DNA of 8,021 nt, from NCBI GenBank assembly GCA_011051925.1, contig DRKE01000424.1, positions 1-8,021 on the forward strand, in the 5' to 3' direction. The position numbers and the translations under genes are program-made. Positions 1 to 6,397 of the stretch are shown in pieces. Position 1 is the stretch's first letter, and every line of letters starts with the position of its first letter. The notes under the pieces are model-generated. The model was not told the DNA's origin, did not search any database, and worked only from the letters and a program-made list of their open reading frames with translations. This stretch comes from Deltaproteobacteria bacterium (GTDB lineage Bacteria; Myxococcota_A; UBA9160; UBA4427).

Positions 1-513
1 CTCGCCCTTCACGACGCGCGGCTCGCGAGCCTCCGCCTCGGCATGTTCACGCTCCTGCCGGATGGATGGAATCGGGAAGGACTTCGCTACGGCACCCTCA
101 ACGGGGGACCGCGCGCCGAATGGCGGCAGCTCGCCGCGGGGACCCGGATCCGGCAGACCGCGGCCGTGTCGCCGGCCGTATCGGCCACTTCCTGTCTCGG
201 CGCGACCGAGGGTTGGGTGGCTTTCGAGGATGGCGAACGGGGGGTGGTGATCCAGGGGGACCGCGCGCTCGCGGCGGTCGTCCCGATGCTCGATTTCGAG
301 GACGTCGACGATCGTTTCTTCTGTCGTCTCAGCCATACGGCCGCAGAGACCGACGAGACACGGGCGACCTTCATGCGGGGGCGGAAGCGTTTCGCGTTCT
401 CGATCGAAGGGTATCGGGTCGGGGAGGGTGACATGGCGGCTCGAGCGCGAGCCCGCCACGAAGGGCTCGTCTACCGGACGCGATCGGAGGTCGGCGTCGT
501 CGGCGGGATCTGA
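1..513 (+). CDS. Unrecognised protein, C-terminal part (5' end outside window)
   Basis: The frame is open from base 1 to a TGA at 511-513 and gives at least 170 residues, so the gene begins upstream. An internal ATG at 43 exists but has no ribosome binding site and is not needed as a start. The visible part has alternating hydrophobic and charged residues with many G, T, V and F residues (for example GWVAFEDGERGVVIQGD and KRFAFSIEGYRVGEGDM), which suggests a beta-rich fold. There is no membrane segment and no motif I can name. A C-terminal beta-sandwich domain of a carbohydrate-active enzyme is possible because the neighbouring operon makes sugars, but this is only inference. It converges on the methyltransferase gene with 15 bp between the stop codons. 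The reading frame is well supported; the function is unknown. Confidence 0.7.
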   Translation, partial: LALHDARLASLRLGMFTLLPDGWNREGLRYGTLNGGPRAEWRQLAAGTRIRQTAAVSPAVSATSCLGATEGWVAFEDGERGVVIQGDRALAAVVPMLDFEDVDDRFFCRLSHTAAETDETRATFMRGRKRFAFSIEGYRVGEGDMAARARARHEGLVYRTRSEVGVVGGI

Positions 514-526
514 CTCCGGTCCGGAG
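514..526. terminator. Short perfect palindrome between convergent stop codons
   Basis: CTCCGG-T-CCGGAG fills almost the whole 15-bp gap between the stop of the left-hand gene (513) and the stop of the methyltransferase (529). As RNA it can form only a 5-bp GC stem with a 3-nt loop on either strand. No T-run follows in either direction, so a role as a bidirectional intrinsic terminator is weakly supported. The position is what makes it worth noting. Confidence 0.25.
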
Positions 527-528
527 CG

Positions 529-1497
529 TCAGGCCTGCCGATGGCGTGCGAGGATGCCGCAGGTCCGCCCGACCGAGGCCGTCGCCAGGGAACGATAGAT
601 CCTGACGAGTTCGGCGAGGTGTCCCGTCTCGATCAAGGACCTTTCGAAGGCCATGCGACGTGCGTGGCAGGCGGCGCCCACTTCGGGATGATCGACATAA
701 TCCTCTCCCATGAGCAGGAACATTTCCATGGGGAACGTGGAGAGACGGTCGATCTCGAAAAGGCCGTGTCGGGCGAGCAGCCTCGAAAGGCTGTCGAAAT
801 CGAAGTAGTTCAAGTGGTATTTCGGTGCGACCCACCAGGCTCTCTTGTCGAGGCGTCGACGAGCGATCCTTTGCAGGACGTTGAAATCGTTCGGAACCTC
901 GATGTAGACGACGCCGTCCGGTTCGAGCAGTGTCGCGATCCGCTCGATGAAGGCGTCCGGATCGAGGACGTGTTCGAGAACCTGCGCACTGTGGATGGCA
1001 TCGAAGCGCGGAGAGCCGGGATCCGTAGCGGGGAAATCCAGGAGTCCGCCGCAGAAGACCTCGAGGCCGTATCGTTCCGTCGCCCAACGTGCGGCACGAC
1101 GGGATGGCTCGATTCCCACGCCGGTCCAACCATGATTCCGGCAATGATCGAGAAAGAAGCCTCCGGAAGAGCCCACATCGAGGATCCTGCGTCGGGCGGA
1201 CGGGAGCGCGGCTTCCATGAGGCTTCGTCGCATCGACCAGATCGCGTTCCAATAGGGTCGGTCTCGCTCCTTGGAGGCGAGAAAGTCGCTGTGGTCCCGG
1301 TCGTAGAAGTCCTCGGCATAGAGCGTGGAGAGTGCTTCCGGTTCGGGCCGAGGCCAGACCTGCAGGTAGCCGTCGCGGGCCGCCCGCAGCTCGACCGGAC
1401 CGTCGATGCCCTCGATGGTCGATTCCGGGCGCGCGTACGAACCTGCCGCGGCCATGACTTCGGACGGGCGCGACGGGACTTCAGGATGAAAGGACAT
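529..1497 (-). CDS. Class I SAM-dependent methyltransferase of a sugar-biosynthesis operon
   Basis: A 322-residue cytosolic protein. The SAM-binding motif I is ILDVGSSGGFF (about residues 105-115), followed by GVGIEPS with the ribose-binding acidic residue at E130, SAQVLEHV at 170-177, and YIEVPNDFN at about 198-206. A HLNYFDFDSL segment at 228-237 is typical of Methyltransf_23-type enzymes found in polysaccharide and glycan clusters. These assign a Rossmann-fold methyltransferase but not its acceptor. As the last gene of an operon with nonulosonic acid genes, it probably methylates that sugar or its glycan (O- or N-methylation), which is inference. The chosen ATG at 1497 has a GGGGAG ribosome binding site 6-7 nt upstream and overlaps the end of the preceding gene by 17 nt. 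An in-frame extension upstream of 1497 runs through the preceding gene and looks non-coding. Confidence 0.9.
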   Translation of the reverse strand: MSFHPEVPSRPSEVMAAAGSYARPESTIEGIDGPVELRAARDGYLQVWPRPEPEALSTLYAEDFYDRDHSDFLASKERDRPYWNAIWSMRRSLMEAALPSARRRILDVGSSGGFFLDHCRNHGWTGVGIEPSRRAARWATERYGLEVFCGGLLDFPATDPGSPRFDAIHSAQVLEHVLDPDAFIERIATLLEPDGVVYIEVPNDFNVLQRIARRRLDKRAWWVAPKYHLNYFDFDSLSRLLARHGLFEIDRLSTFPMEMFLLMGEDYVDHPEVGAACHARRMAFERSLIETGHLAELVRIYRSLATASVGRTCGILARHRQA

Positions 1498-2560
1498 GGG
1501 TTGCTCCCCGGTTCGGAAGGGTTGAGGGGGAATGCTCGGCGGCAGGGTGGAGCTTCTCGAGTTCAGCGAGGATGCGTCGGCTGCCGTGGCCGCCCTCGAT
1601 CGCCCGGAAGGCGCGATCTGCGCTCTCTTCCTGCCATCTCGCGTCCTCGAGAGCACGTCGGAAACGCGCCCTCACGGTTTCGTCGTCGAGGGATCCGGCC
1701 GACCCGAGATGGACGCCGATCCCCTGGCTCTCCAGGAAGCGGGCAGACGGATCGTCGCCCGAGCGGTGGGTGACCGAGAGGTGGGGCGTTCCGTGCCAGG
1801 CGAGTTCCGTCAGGCTCGTTCCGAATCCCATGACCGCGATTCGCGACTGCGACATCAGGATGGCCATCCGGAGGGCCGGGATCGCGCGGTGCACGCGCCA
1901 ACCAGCGTGTTCGAGCGAACGCTGGATCCGATCTCCCGGATCTTCGAAGGCGGGGCCGAGGACGACGTGCCACGACGCGATCCCGTGCAGGACCTCCGAG
2001 TCCTCGAGGACCGAAGAAAGAAGGGGCGCCAGCCGGCAGGTCAGGTGATGCGGGTCGGAGCCACCCAGGGAGAGAAGCAGTCGCGTACGCGCGAGCAGGG
2101 GGAGACGGCGGACGGATCGATGGGCGCGTCCCAGGATCGCGAAGCGGGGACCCGAAAGCACGCGGCGGGGGGAAGCGTTCGACGCCGCATGGGTCGGATG
2201 ATGCAGACCCGGAAGGATCGTCAGGTCGGCCTCGTCGCGGTAGCGCGGGTCATCGAGAACGATCGTTCTCGAATCCGATCCGGCCAGGCGCAAGAGCTGG
2301 TCCGTCTTCTCGTGGGGATGGTCGAGAAGCGTGAGCGGCGCTGCGTCCAGGGAGGCCCCATCCGCCCAGCGCCAGCAAGGCGTTCGTTCCGAAGCGACCC
2401 GCCACTGCGCGGCGGCCTTCTCGTCGCCCTCGAGAAAAGCGCGAACCCGCCAGCCCCGGCGGCGTGCCTCGACGGCGAGGACGGCGCTTCGCATCACGTG
2501 ACCGAGGCCGATCGAGCCTCCGCCTGCGATCACCAGGTCGAGTCCCGGTCGGGCCCTCAT
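1481..2560 (-). CDS. PseG/SpsG-like UDP-sugar hydrolase (glycosyltransferase-fold)
   Basis: A 359-residue cytosolic protein of the PseG/SpsG superfamily, whose known members cleave UDP from a UDP-linked amino sugar before condensation to pseudaminic acid. The N-terminal signature GGGSIGLGHVMRS (about 13-25) contains the G-x-G-H-x-x-R motif with the catalytic-type histidine at H21. LDDPRYRDEADLTILPG (102-118), LLLSLGGSDPHHLT (161-174), VVLGPAF (199-205) and MGFGTSLTELAWHGTP (244-259) follow the family order for a two-domain GT-B-like fold. The usual asparagine-glutamine after the ElaxxGxP segment is not seen; here the sequence is THRSGDDPSARFLE. The start at 2560 forms an ATGA overlap with the upstream stop; an in-frame ATG at 2575 is the alternative. 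Neither has a good ribosome binding site, consistent with translational coupling. The exact substrate is not decidable from sequence. Confidence 0.85.
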   Translation of the reverse strand: MRARPGLDLVIAGGGSIGLGHVMRSAVLAVEARRRGWRVRAFLEGDEKAAAQWRVASERTPCWRWADGASLDAAPLTLLDHPHEKTDQLLRLAGSDSRTIVLDDPRYRDEADLTILPGLHHPTHAASNASPRRVLSGPRFAILGRAHRSVRRLPLLARTRLLLSLGGSDPHHLTCRLAPLLSSVLEDSEVLHGIASWHVVLGPAFEDPGDRIQRSLEHAGWRVHRAIPALRMAILMSQSRIAVMGFGTSLTELAWHGTPHLSVTHRSGDDPSARFLESQGIGVHLGSAGSLDDETVRARFRRALEDARWQEESADRAFRAIEGGHGSRRILAELEKLHPAAEHSPSTLPNRGATHVLSS

Positions 2561-3486
2561 GCGGTCGGTGACCATTGCCGTCGAAGGGGACGCATCGGTC
2601 GGAGTCCATCGCGCGGATCGGCCCGCCAGGATCGTTCCTGCTCTTCGATCGGAGTCGGCCCCTTGTGCCGCGTGCCCTCGGCGATCGCGCCCACGCGGAC
2701 CTGGGCGATCGTTTCGGCCATCCGGTCGGGAAGCCAGCAATGCCCCCCCTCGAATTCCTCCCCCTCGCCTTCGAGGTCGAGATGGAACTCGACCATCGAG
2801 GTCGGATGGGCGTGGACGGCCCGGTGGATCACGCCGGGCTCGACGGTGTGATCGGACCAACCCGCGCGAAGGGTCAGCTCCGGGAAATCCCGATCCAGGC
2901 TCGCCAGCGTATCGATCGCGCCCAGGTTCGCCTGCCCCGCCGGTGCCGGATAGCCCGATACACATTGGAGGAGGGTCAGGTCGCGACCACCGTGGGCCGC
3001 GATCGTGCCGACAGCGTGACGGACCTCTTCGAGGGTGGCCATTCCCGTGGACAGGACGAGGGGCAGGCGCGTTTTCGCACAGGCGGCCAGCAGCTCGTCC
3101 CAGAGGAGTTCGTAGGAGGCGACTTTCAGGAAATCGACGAAGGGGGACAGGATGTCCACCGCCTGGAGATAGAAGGGGGTACAACCGAATTCGAGGCCCA
3201 GGGATCGGCATCGTCGCGCGAGGGGCGCGAGATAGGATTCGGGAAGTTCCCATGCACGTCGCGCCCGATGGGCCTGGCTTCGACGCAGGATCTCGGGGGC
3301 GAAGAGTTCATCGATCCGGAAGAGCTGGAATTTCACGCCGTCACAACCGATTTCTGCCGCGCGTTCCACGAAACGAAGAGCCCGGTCGAGATCCCGACCG
3401 TGATTGCTCGAGACCTCGGCCACGAAGCGGACCCGATCGGTCGATTCCGCCGGATGCCCGTTTCGATTCGAAAGGTCGCCGTTCAT
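2557..3486 (-). CDS. NeuB/PseI-family nonulosonic acid synthase, short form without SAF domain
   Basis: A 309-residue TIM-barrel enzyme of the NeuB family, which condenses phosphoenolpyruvate with an amino-hexose to give a sialic-acid-like nonulosonate. Visible motifs in order are FVAEVSSNHG (21-30), CDGVKFQLF (48-56, with the PEP-binding-type lysine), DFLKVASYEL (118-127), LVLSTGMATLEEV (143-155), LLQCVSGYPAPAGQANL (172-188), GWSDHT (209-214) and VEFHLDLEG (232-240). H213 and H235 correspond to the metal-binding histidines known in NeuB. The usual EKHF is EFHL here. Family members are usually near 340-350 residues with a C-terminal SAF (antifreeze-like) domain; this one ends soon after the barrel with a WRADPRDGLRP segment. 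The ATG at 3486 is chosen because an upstream in-frame extension would cross the promoter and is proline/arginine-rich. It is the first gene of the minus-strand operon. Confidence 0.88.
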   Translation of the reverse strand: MNGDLSNRNGHPAESTDRVRFVAEVSSNHGRDLDRALRFVERAAEIGCDGVKFQLFRIDELFAPEILRRSQAHRARRAWELPESYLAPLARRCRSLGLEFGCTPFYLQAVDILSPFVDFLKVASYELLWDELLAACAKTRLPLVLSTGMATLEEVRHAVGTIAAHGGRDLTLLQCVSGYPAPAGQANLGAIDTLASLDRDFPELTLRAGWSDHTVEPGVIHRAVHAHPTSMVEFHLDLEGEGEEFEGGHCWLPDRMAETIAQVRVGAIAEGTRHKGPTPIEEQERSWRADPRDGLRPMRPLRRQWSPTA

Positions 3487-3552
3487 CCTGAAACCCCCGT
3501 GCGCCGTCCCCGCGCGTCTCTTCGCATGCCCGGGCGACGTCGAGGTCGGATG

Positions 3553-3568
3553 TGCAAGCGCCATGCCC
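3553..3568 (-). promoter_or_regulatory. Sigma-54 (-24/-12) promoter of the nonulosonic acid operon
   Basis: On the minus strand the sequence is GGGCATGGCGCTTGCA. Against the RpoN consensus TGGCAYRNNNNTTGCW only the first base differs. The -24 GG and -12 GC are separated by exactly 10 bp. The predicted transcription start is near 3542, giving a leader of about 56 nt to the ATG at 3486. Such promoters need an enhancer-binding activator, so this operon is probably under the same control as the divergent flagellar genes. Confidence 0.75.
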
Positions 3569-3570
3569 CG

Positions 3571-3621
3571 TTTCCGGCGGCCTGGGGAGCGGTCGGGCAC
3601 CGGGGGCGGGCGGGCCGGAAA
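3571..3621. promoter_or_regulatory. Inverted repeats between the divergent sigma-54 promoters (candidate activator sites)
   Basis: TTTCCGGC (3571-3578) and GCCGGAAA (3614-3621) form a perfect 8-bp inverted repeat with a 35-bp spacer, lying almost wholly between the two sigma-54 promoters. A second perfect dyad, GGCCGG-AAATC-CCGGCC (3613-3629), overlaps the right arm. Enhancer-binding proteins usually bind dyad sites upstream of -24, so these are candidates for a shared activator site. GC-rich inverted repeats also arise by chance in DNA of this composition. Confidence 0.4.
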
Positions 3622-3641
3622 TCCCGGCCAGTCTGGCATGG

Positions 3642-3657
3642 TGGCATGACACTTGCT
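3642..3657 (+). promoter_or_regulatory. Sigma-54 (-24/-12) promoter of the fliD operon
   Basis: TGGCATGACACTTGCT matches the RpoN consensus TGGCAYRNNNNTTGCW at every defined position, with 10 bp between the -24 GG (3643-3644) and -12 GC (3655-3656). The predicted start of transcription is near 3668, giving a leader of about 58 nt to the ATG at 3726. A second TGGCATG lies 8 bp upstream (3634-3640) but has no matching -12 element. Confidence 0.88.
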
Positions 3658-3725
3658 CACTCGAGGGGGTCGCTTCGCGTCGGCCATTCCGGCATCGGCA
3701 TCGAACGCGCTGGGAGGAAGGATCC

Positions 3726-4352
3726 ATGGACCTCATCTTGAACGGTGTTCCCCGATCAATCGACGCTTCGGAGTGCGCGAATCTCGCGGAACTGGTCGTC
3801 GCCGCGGAGAGACTCGATGCGGGCGGGGGCCATGTGGTCACCGGTGTCGAGATCGACGGAGAGCGTTTGACGCCCGAAGAACTCGGGACCCTCGAGGATC
3901 GATCCCTGGATGGCATCGGGAAGATCGAGATCGAACGTCGACCGACTCTCGAGGTGGCCCGCTCCGTCCTTCGACAGGGAGCGGACTATGCCGATCGGAT
4001 CGTCGCGGCGATCGGGGAGACTGTCGGGCACTACCGGAGTGGCCGGAGCGATCTCGCCAACGAACTCCTCGCGGAAGTGACGGATTCGATGACCGTCCTG
4101 ACGGGGATCACGTACTCGGTCTCCGCCGTCCTGGTCGAGGAATCGAAGGCGCTGGCGAGACTCCAGGGAGAGATCTTTCCCTGGCTCGAGGAAATGATCG
4201 GGGCCCAGACCGATGAAGACCCCCTTCGGATCGGGGATCTCCTCGAATACGAGATCGCCCCCCGCATCCTCGCCTGGGGCGAGATGATGCGGAACTACGA
4301 CGCGGGGGCGCCCGTCACGCCCGGTCAGGACGAGGAGCGCGTTTCGAATTGA
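3726..4352 (+). CDS. Uncharacterised 208-aa protein, first gene of the fliD operon
   Basis: I do not recognise the family. The ATG at 3726 follows an AGGAAGGA ribosome binding site (about 3715-3722). Longer in-frame starts such as 3552 lie upstream of the sigma-54 promoter and cannot be used from it. Residues 1-70 (MDLILNGVPRSID, then VVTGVEIDGERLTPEEL and IGKIEIE) look like alternating strands and one helix, loosely recalling a ThiS/MoaD beta-grasp domain, but no C-terminal GG is present. Residues 75-160 look mostly helical and include DYADRIVAAIGETV and LLAEVTDSMTVLTGITYSV. The end (161-208) is acidic. There is no signal peptide or membrane segment. Its place directly before fliD, under a flagellar-type promoter, suggests a role in flagellar filament assembly or its regulation. 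It occupies the place of flaG in many clusters but does not look like FlaG. Confidence 0.85.
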   Translation: MDLILNGVPRSIDASECANLAELVVAAERLDAGGGHVVTGVEIDGERLTPEELGTLEDRSLDGIGKIEIERRPTLEVARSVLRQGADYADRIVAAIGETVGHYRSGRSDLANELLAEVTDSMTVLTGITYSVSAVLVEESKALARLQGEIFPWLEEMIGAQTDEDPLRIGDLLEYEIAPRILAWGEMMRNYDAGAPVTPGQDEERVSN

Positions 4353-4435
4353 AAGCCGCGTGCGGGAGGGCTTAGTTCCATCCGGCGTTTCGTCGATGTC
4401 GGGATGTTCCAACGGCATCGTATTGGGGATTCGAT

Positions 4436-5971
4436 ATGCAGACATCGGGAATCGGACGGCCGACCTTTGGCGGCCTGGCGAGCGGTCTGGATACGAACGC
4501 GTTGCTCGAGGGTCTGCTGGCCGTCGAGCGGCTGCCGCTCCAGCGCATCCAGGCGCGACGAAGCGAGATCAACAACCAGCGCAGCCTGATGCGGCAACTG
4601 AACACGAAGCTGTTGAAGCTGCGTGAGGCGGCTCAGGCCATCGACAATCGCAACGCGACGGGGACGTCGGCTGCGAGCGAGGAGGAGTTCCTCCGGTATT
4701 CCGGATCGACCACGGACGACGAGGTCGTGACCGTCACCGCCAATGCAGGGGCCTCGCCGGGCGAGATCGAGGTCCTCGTCACGTCCCTGGCCCGAGGGTC
4801 CCGCCGGTTCTCCGAGAGCTATACGGCGCTCGAAGCGGAGACCGCCCTGACGGGGACGCAATCGATCACGATCAGCCTTCCGAACGGGGATCCGAACGCG
4901 GTGCCGCCCGTCGAAGCGACGTCGATCACGATCGATGCCAACAACACGACCCTGACGCTGCAGGACGTTCGTGATCAGATCAACACGGCCGAGGGCAATG
5001 GCGGCGCCGTGCGAGCCGACGTCCTGAAGATCGGCGAAGATGAATTCCGGCTCGTCGTGACGACGACAGGGACGGGGCTCTCGAACGAGCTGTCGATCTC
5101 CGGCGACATCGCGATCCGGGCCGTTGCGGCCGACGGGTCGGACAATGCGGCCAACGCGAGTTTCGAGCTCTTCGGCGAAACGATCGTTCGCGAATCGAAC
5201 GTGATCGATGACGCGCTATCGGGCCTCACGATCCGATTGGAGGGAGAGGCGAAGCTCGGGGACGATGGCATCACGCCGAGATCGGAGACACTGACGATCG
5301 CGGTGGACGTCGACGAGGTGGCCCGTGGGTTGGAGGACTTCACGAAGGCCTACAACGACGTCCTGACGTTCATCGACGACCAGTTCAGATTCAACGAGGC
5401 ACAGAACAGCTCCGGCCCCCTGGCGGGCGACTTCACGCTTCGCGACGTGCAGCGCCAGCTACGCGAGATCGTGAGTACGGGCTACCAGTTCTCGACCAAC
5501 GCCAGCAACCCCTTCGCCCCCTCCGGCAATGGCGCATCGGGCGGGGCGATCTCGGGGATCGGCGTCGAGATCGGACCCGGCGGAAGACTCAGCGTCAACC
5601 GCGAGAAACTCGAAGAGGCTCTCGCGCTCGATGCGCTCTCGGTTCGTGAATTCCTGTCCGGCCGGGCGCGCACCGATCCGGCGAACCAGGCCGAACTCGA
5701 TGCCAACCCGGATGCGGTGCCCGATCTCTATGACGAGGGTTTCGCCCAGCGGGTCGCGGATCAACTCGAGCAGATCGTGCGCTCCGGCGATGGAACGCTG
5801 GCCAGCCGGGACAAGGCCTTCGCGAGTCGCCTGAAGGAATTCGATCAGACGATCGAGCAGTTCGAGCGGCGTCTGACGTCGCGCGAGGAGACCCTGATCC
5901 AGCGTTTCAGCTCGCTCGAGCGGATCGTCGCGGGCCTCCAGGGGCAACAGGGTTTCCTGACCAGTCTCTAG
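4436..5971 (+). CDS. fliD: Flagellar filament cap protein FliD (HAP2)
   Basis: A 511-residue protein. FliD is exported by the flagellar type III system and forms the cap at the filament tip that folds flagellin subunits into place. The FliD_N signature FGGLASGLDTNALLEGLL is at residues 11-28, followed by a helical ERLPLQRIQARRSEINNQRS stretch. The central part (about 90-235) is a beta- and threonine-rich D2/D3-type region. The FliD_C domain includes LTIAVDVDEVARGLEDF and AYNDVLTFID (about 285-314). The C-terminus (about 455-505) is a coiled-coil region ending FLTSL, typical of the family. Length is in the usual 450-650 range. The start at 4436 has only a weak GGGG ribosome binding site. It lies 83 bp after the preceding gene with no clear promoter between, so both are probably co-transcribed. 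Confidence 0.96.
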   Translation: MQTSGIGRPTFGGLASGLDTNALLEGLLAVERLPLQRIQARRSEINNQRSLMRQLNTKLLKLREAAQAIDNRNATGTSAASEEEFLRYSGSTTDDEVVTVTANAGASPGEIEVLVTSLARGSRRFSESYTALEAETALTGTQSITISLPNGDPNAVPPVEATSITIDANNTTLTLQDVRDQINTAEGNGGAVRADVLKIGEDEFRLVVTTTGTGLSNELSISGDIAIRAVAADGSDNAANASFELFGETIVRESNVIDDALSGLTIRLEGEAKLGDDGITPRSETLTIAVDVDEVARGLEDFTKAYNDVLTFIDDQFRFNEAQNSSGPLAGDFTLRDVQRQLREIVSTGYQFSTNASNPFAPSGNGASGGAISGIGVEIGPGGRLSVNREKLEEALALDALSVREFLSGRARTDPANQAELDANPDAVPDLYDEGFAQRVADQLEQIVRSGDGTLASRDKAFASRLKEFDQTIEQFERRLTSREETLIQRFSSLERIVAGLQGQQGFLTSL

Positions 5972-6009
5972 GGGCGGCCACTTCCGGGTGGAGACGAGGG
6001 AGGGCTGTG

Positions 6010-6381
6010 GTGAAGCGGAAGATGTCTCCGGGGAAGCATCTGGATGGGGCCCTGCAGGCGTTGCTCGAGGCCACCGAAGCGCTCCACGAGGGCGTGACCG
6101 GCGGCATCGGCGAGTCGGATCTCGACGGGCTCTTCGAGCGACGGAAGCGCGCCTTCGAGGATCTTCGTCGCCGGGTCGGGGAGGGCGGCGAGCCGGGGCC
6201 TGGGGGCCGGGCGCGACTGGTGCGGATCCGGAGTCTCGATCGCGAGATCCTCGAGCTCGGCGCGGCCCTGGTCAGCCAGGTGCGCGGCCAGCGGCAGGCC
6301 CTCCAGCGCCGTCGCTCGGCCGTCCAGGCCCACACGACCCGGGATCGGAGCGAACCGCGACTGGTGACGATGAAGGCCTGA
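6010..6381 (+). CDS. Small helical protein, FliT-like putative FliD chaperone
   Basis: About 123 residues, almost wholly helical and charged, with heptad-like stretches (LQALLEATEALHEGV at about 15-29, LFERRKRAFEDLRRRV, and LDREILELGAALVSQV) separated by a short glycine/proline loop at about 58-66. Small size, helical make-up and position 38 bp after fliD match FliT, the export chaperone that binds the C-terminus of FliD; FlgN-type chaperones look similar. Sequence alone is not diagnostic because FliT proteins diverge strongly. The GTG at 6010 is preferred because the GGGAGG at 5998-6003 is 6 nt upstream. GTG 6007 is too close and ATG 6022 too far. The N-terminus is strongly basic (KRK). No fliS gene lies between fliD and this gene. 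Confidence 0.7.
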   Translation: MKRKMSPGKHLDGALQALLEATEALHEGVTGGIGESDLDGLFERRKRAFEDLRRRVGEGGEPGPGGRARLVRIRSLDREILELGAALVSQVRGQRQALQRRRSAVQAHTTRDRSEPRLVTMKA

Positions 6382-6397
6382 GCCCCTCGGGTTCCGC

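Noticed and set aside
371..1252. Arginine-rich minus-strand frame overlapping the methyltransferase
   Set aside because: Its composition (Arg, Pro, Ser) is typical of an out-of-frame reading of high-GC coding DNA, and it overlaps two supported genes.
541..1773. Long plus-strand open frame opposite the methyltransferase
   Set aside because: It is antisense to a gene with clear SAM-binding motifs and its translation shows no family pattern. Long antisense frames are common at this GC content.
2576..3253. In-frame N-terminal extension of the PseG-like gene that would give a 590-residue protein
   Set aside because: It lies entirely within the PseI/NeuB-like gene in another frame, is rich in Arg, Pro and Gly, and adds no recognisable domain. 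The family signature begins just after the ATG at 2560.
3634..3640. Upstream copy of TGGCATG near the fliD-operon promoter
   Set aside because: No TTGC lies at the required distance; the copy at 3642 fits exactly.
2575..3741. Long plus-strand open frame opposite the synthase gene, crossing the intergenic region
   Set aside because: It mirrors the codon pattern of the synthase gene, spans both sigma-54 promoters and has no motif or ribosome binding site.
4416..4431. Possible -24/-12 site before fliD (CGGCATCGTATTGG)
   Set aside because: The distance between the GGC and TTG elements is one base short and the -12 GC is missing.
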